From positions 1 through 64,000 of the forward strand of contig JAYPEI010000001.1 in the NCBI GenBank assembly GCA_038125665.1: 64,000 nt of DNA, given 5' to 3'. The notes beneath the pieces were generated by a model. It did not search any database. It was not told where the DNA came from and saw only the letters and a list, made by a program, of their open reading frames with translations. Below, piece by piece: positions 63,053-64,000 of this stretch. Within the stretch, counting starts at the first letter, position 1, and every line of letters begins with the position of its first letter. This stretch comes from CAILUG01 sp038125665. GTDB lineage: Bacteria; Pseudomonadota; Gammaproteobacteria; Pseudomonadales; Pseudohongiellaceae. The translations under genes were made by a program, and so were the position numbers.

Positions 63053-64000
63053 CTATCTTCTTTGTAAAAATGCACCTAACACTTTTACCATGGCATGGAT
63101 ATCACTAGCACCGGCTAATTCGCGTACCGAATGCATAGCTAGCGTAGGTAATCCCACATCAATTGTTGTGACTCCAAGTTCGGCAGCAACAATAGGGCCA
63201 ATAGTAGACCCACAAGCTAGATCAGAACGCATGACAAAACTTTGACAACCCACATTCTCTAGCTGACATAAGCGTCTAAACAAGGCAGCACCACGACTAT
63301 TAGTCGCATATCGTTGAGAGGCATTATATTTCAATACAGGTCCACCGTTCATTCTAGGACCATGTTGAGAATCATGCTTGTCGGCAAAGTTTGGATGAAC
63401 AGCATGGGCATTATCGGCAGAGATCAGCAAAGAATTTGCAAGAGTTTTTCTTAGAGCTGACCTTCCAGTTTCATCTAAAGCATGTAGGAGTTGTTCTATT
63501 GTACCCTCTAAAAAAGGACCTGCAGCTCCACAAGCAGTAGCGGAGCCCACTTCTTCATGATCATTAAAGACAAGCATTGAGTAGGCAGTAGAAGAAGAAA
63601 GTAGTGCCTGTAAGCTTGTGTAACAAGACAGCAGGTTATCTAGCCTAGGGGCAGCAACAAATTCTTTATGCAAGCCAACCAAGCCCGCCGGTTGTGTGGG
63701 ATATAAAGAGATTTCAAAGTCAAGAACTTCTTTGCAATTCGCCCCTTCTGGAGAGTTAATGACTTGCTCTCGAAGAATTTCACGGAAAGAAAACTTCTCG
63801 TCGAGTGGGCTCTGTAAGAGAATTGCAGGTAGCTCCTTTTGAGCATTTACACTACGATTACGGTTAGCTTCCCGGTCTAGATGTATAGCCAAGGAAGGAA
63901 TAACAACTACAGGTGATTTAAAATCAATCAAAGAGTCGTAGAGTTTCCCTGTTGTATCAAGCCATGTACAGCGCCCAGCCAAAGACAAATCTCTATCAAA
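63053..64000 (-). CDS. apeB: M18-family aminopeptidase, 5' end beyond the window
   Basis: The frame is open to the right edge, so the N-terminus is missing. About 315 C-terminal residues are present, of roughly 430 expected. M18 landmarks are FNDHEEVGSATACGA (metal and catalytic Glu), DNAHAVHPNFADKHD, GPVLKYNASQRYATN and GSTIGPIVAAELGVTTIDVGLPTLAMHS. The family removes N-terminal residues, often acidic ones, with two zinc ions. It converges on mnmC. Confidence 0.92.
   Translation of the reverse strand, partial: FDRDLSLAGRCTWLDTTGKLYDSLIDFKSPVVVIPSLAIHLDREANRNRSVNAQKELPAILLQSPLDEKFSFREILREQVINSPEGANCKEVLDFEISLYPTQPAGLVGLHKEFVAAPRLDNLLSCYTSLQALLSSSTAYSMLVFNDHEEVGSATACGAAGPFLEGTIEQLLHALDETGRSALRKTLANSLLISADNAHAVHPNFADKHDSQHGPRMNGGPVLKYNASQRYATNSRGAALFRRLCQLENVGCQSFVMRSDLACGSTIGPIVAAELGVTTIDVGLPTLAMHSVRELAGASDIHAMVKVLGAFLQRR

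Overview
The window looks like chromosomal DNA of an AT-rich gammaproteobacterium, probably a free-living marine type. The housekeeping genes are gammaproteobacterial in kind and order: glnS-cysS divergent from ppiB-lpxH, prfB (with a programmed frameshift) followed by lysS, and glpG, acnB, mnmC, queF/queD and a YeeN-type YebC. I cannot name a genus from the sequence alone. I see no phage, insertion sequence, integrase or CRISPR array.

Positions about 857-32757 form a catabolic island of about 26 genes. It contains two tetrahydrofolate-type O-demethylase (LigM/GcvT-like) proteins, a TauD-type dioxygenase, two carboxymuconolactone-decarboxylase-like proteins and a gentisate-dioxygenase-like double cupin. 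It also has a class II aldolase/decarboxylase, an FAH-family hydrolase, a cyclase-family metal hydrolase, an SDR, an FAD-dependent dehydrogenase, and two unusual beta-hydroxyacid-dehydrogenase fusions. The cell-envelope part is a PQQ dehydrogenase with a fused cytochrome c domain, DUF3604 and other exported proteins, two SMP-30-like propellers, a TonB-dependent receptor and two aromatic-acid-type MFS importers. A substrate-binding-like protein related to 4,5-dihydroxyphthalate decarboxylase sits in the PQQ operon. The set reads as uptake, periplasmic oxidation, demethylation, ring opening and side-chain processing of a methoxylated (perhaps carboxylated) aromatic or similar ring compound. The substrate is not determined. 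One MarR-type regulator lies inside the island. An imperfect 14-bp palindrome, consensus RTCAGTATTATGAY, recurs upstream of nearly every transcription unit of the island (857, 6321, 11596, 13876, 24522, 27340, 29727, and a weaker copy at 12376). It is probably the operator of that regulator.

Positions about 32900-64000 are housekeeping. In order they hold tRNA-Ser, an exported alpha/beta hydrolase, a YdjA-like nitroreductase, queF, a YadGH-type ABC transporter, a dimeric dUTPase, and a tRNA-Pro/Arg/His cluster with a terminator. Then come cysS, glnS, ppiB, lpxH, a DUF1289 gene, acnB, a tsaC/Sua5 gene, a YeeN-type gene and a third aromatic-acid-type MFS gene. The rest is the minus-strand run nadK-glpG-DUF1315-DUF2797-pepN, an ACC-deaminase-like gene, tRNA-Asp and tRNA-Val, queD, ung, lysS, prfB, mnmC and a truncated M18 aminopeptidase gene at the right edge.

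The most striking points are the shared operator of the island; a prfB frameshift site whose in-frame stop is TAA instead of the usual TGA; a full tandem and a one-and-a-half-copy beta-hydroxyacid dehydrogenase in the same island; and a secreted protein made of two repeats, each with a CxxC pair.
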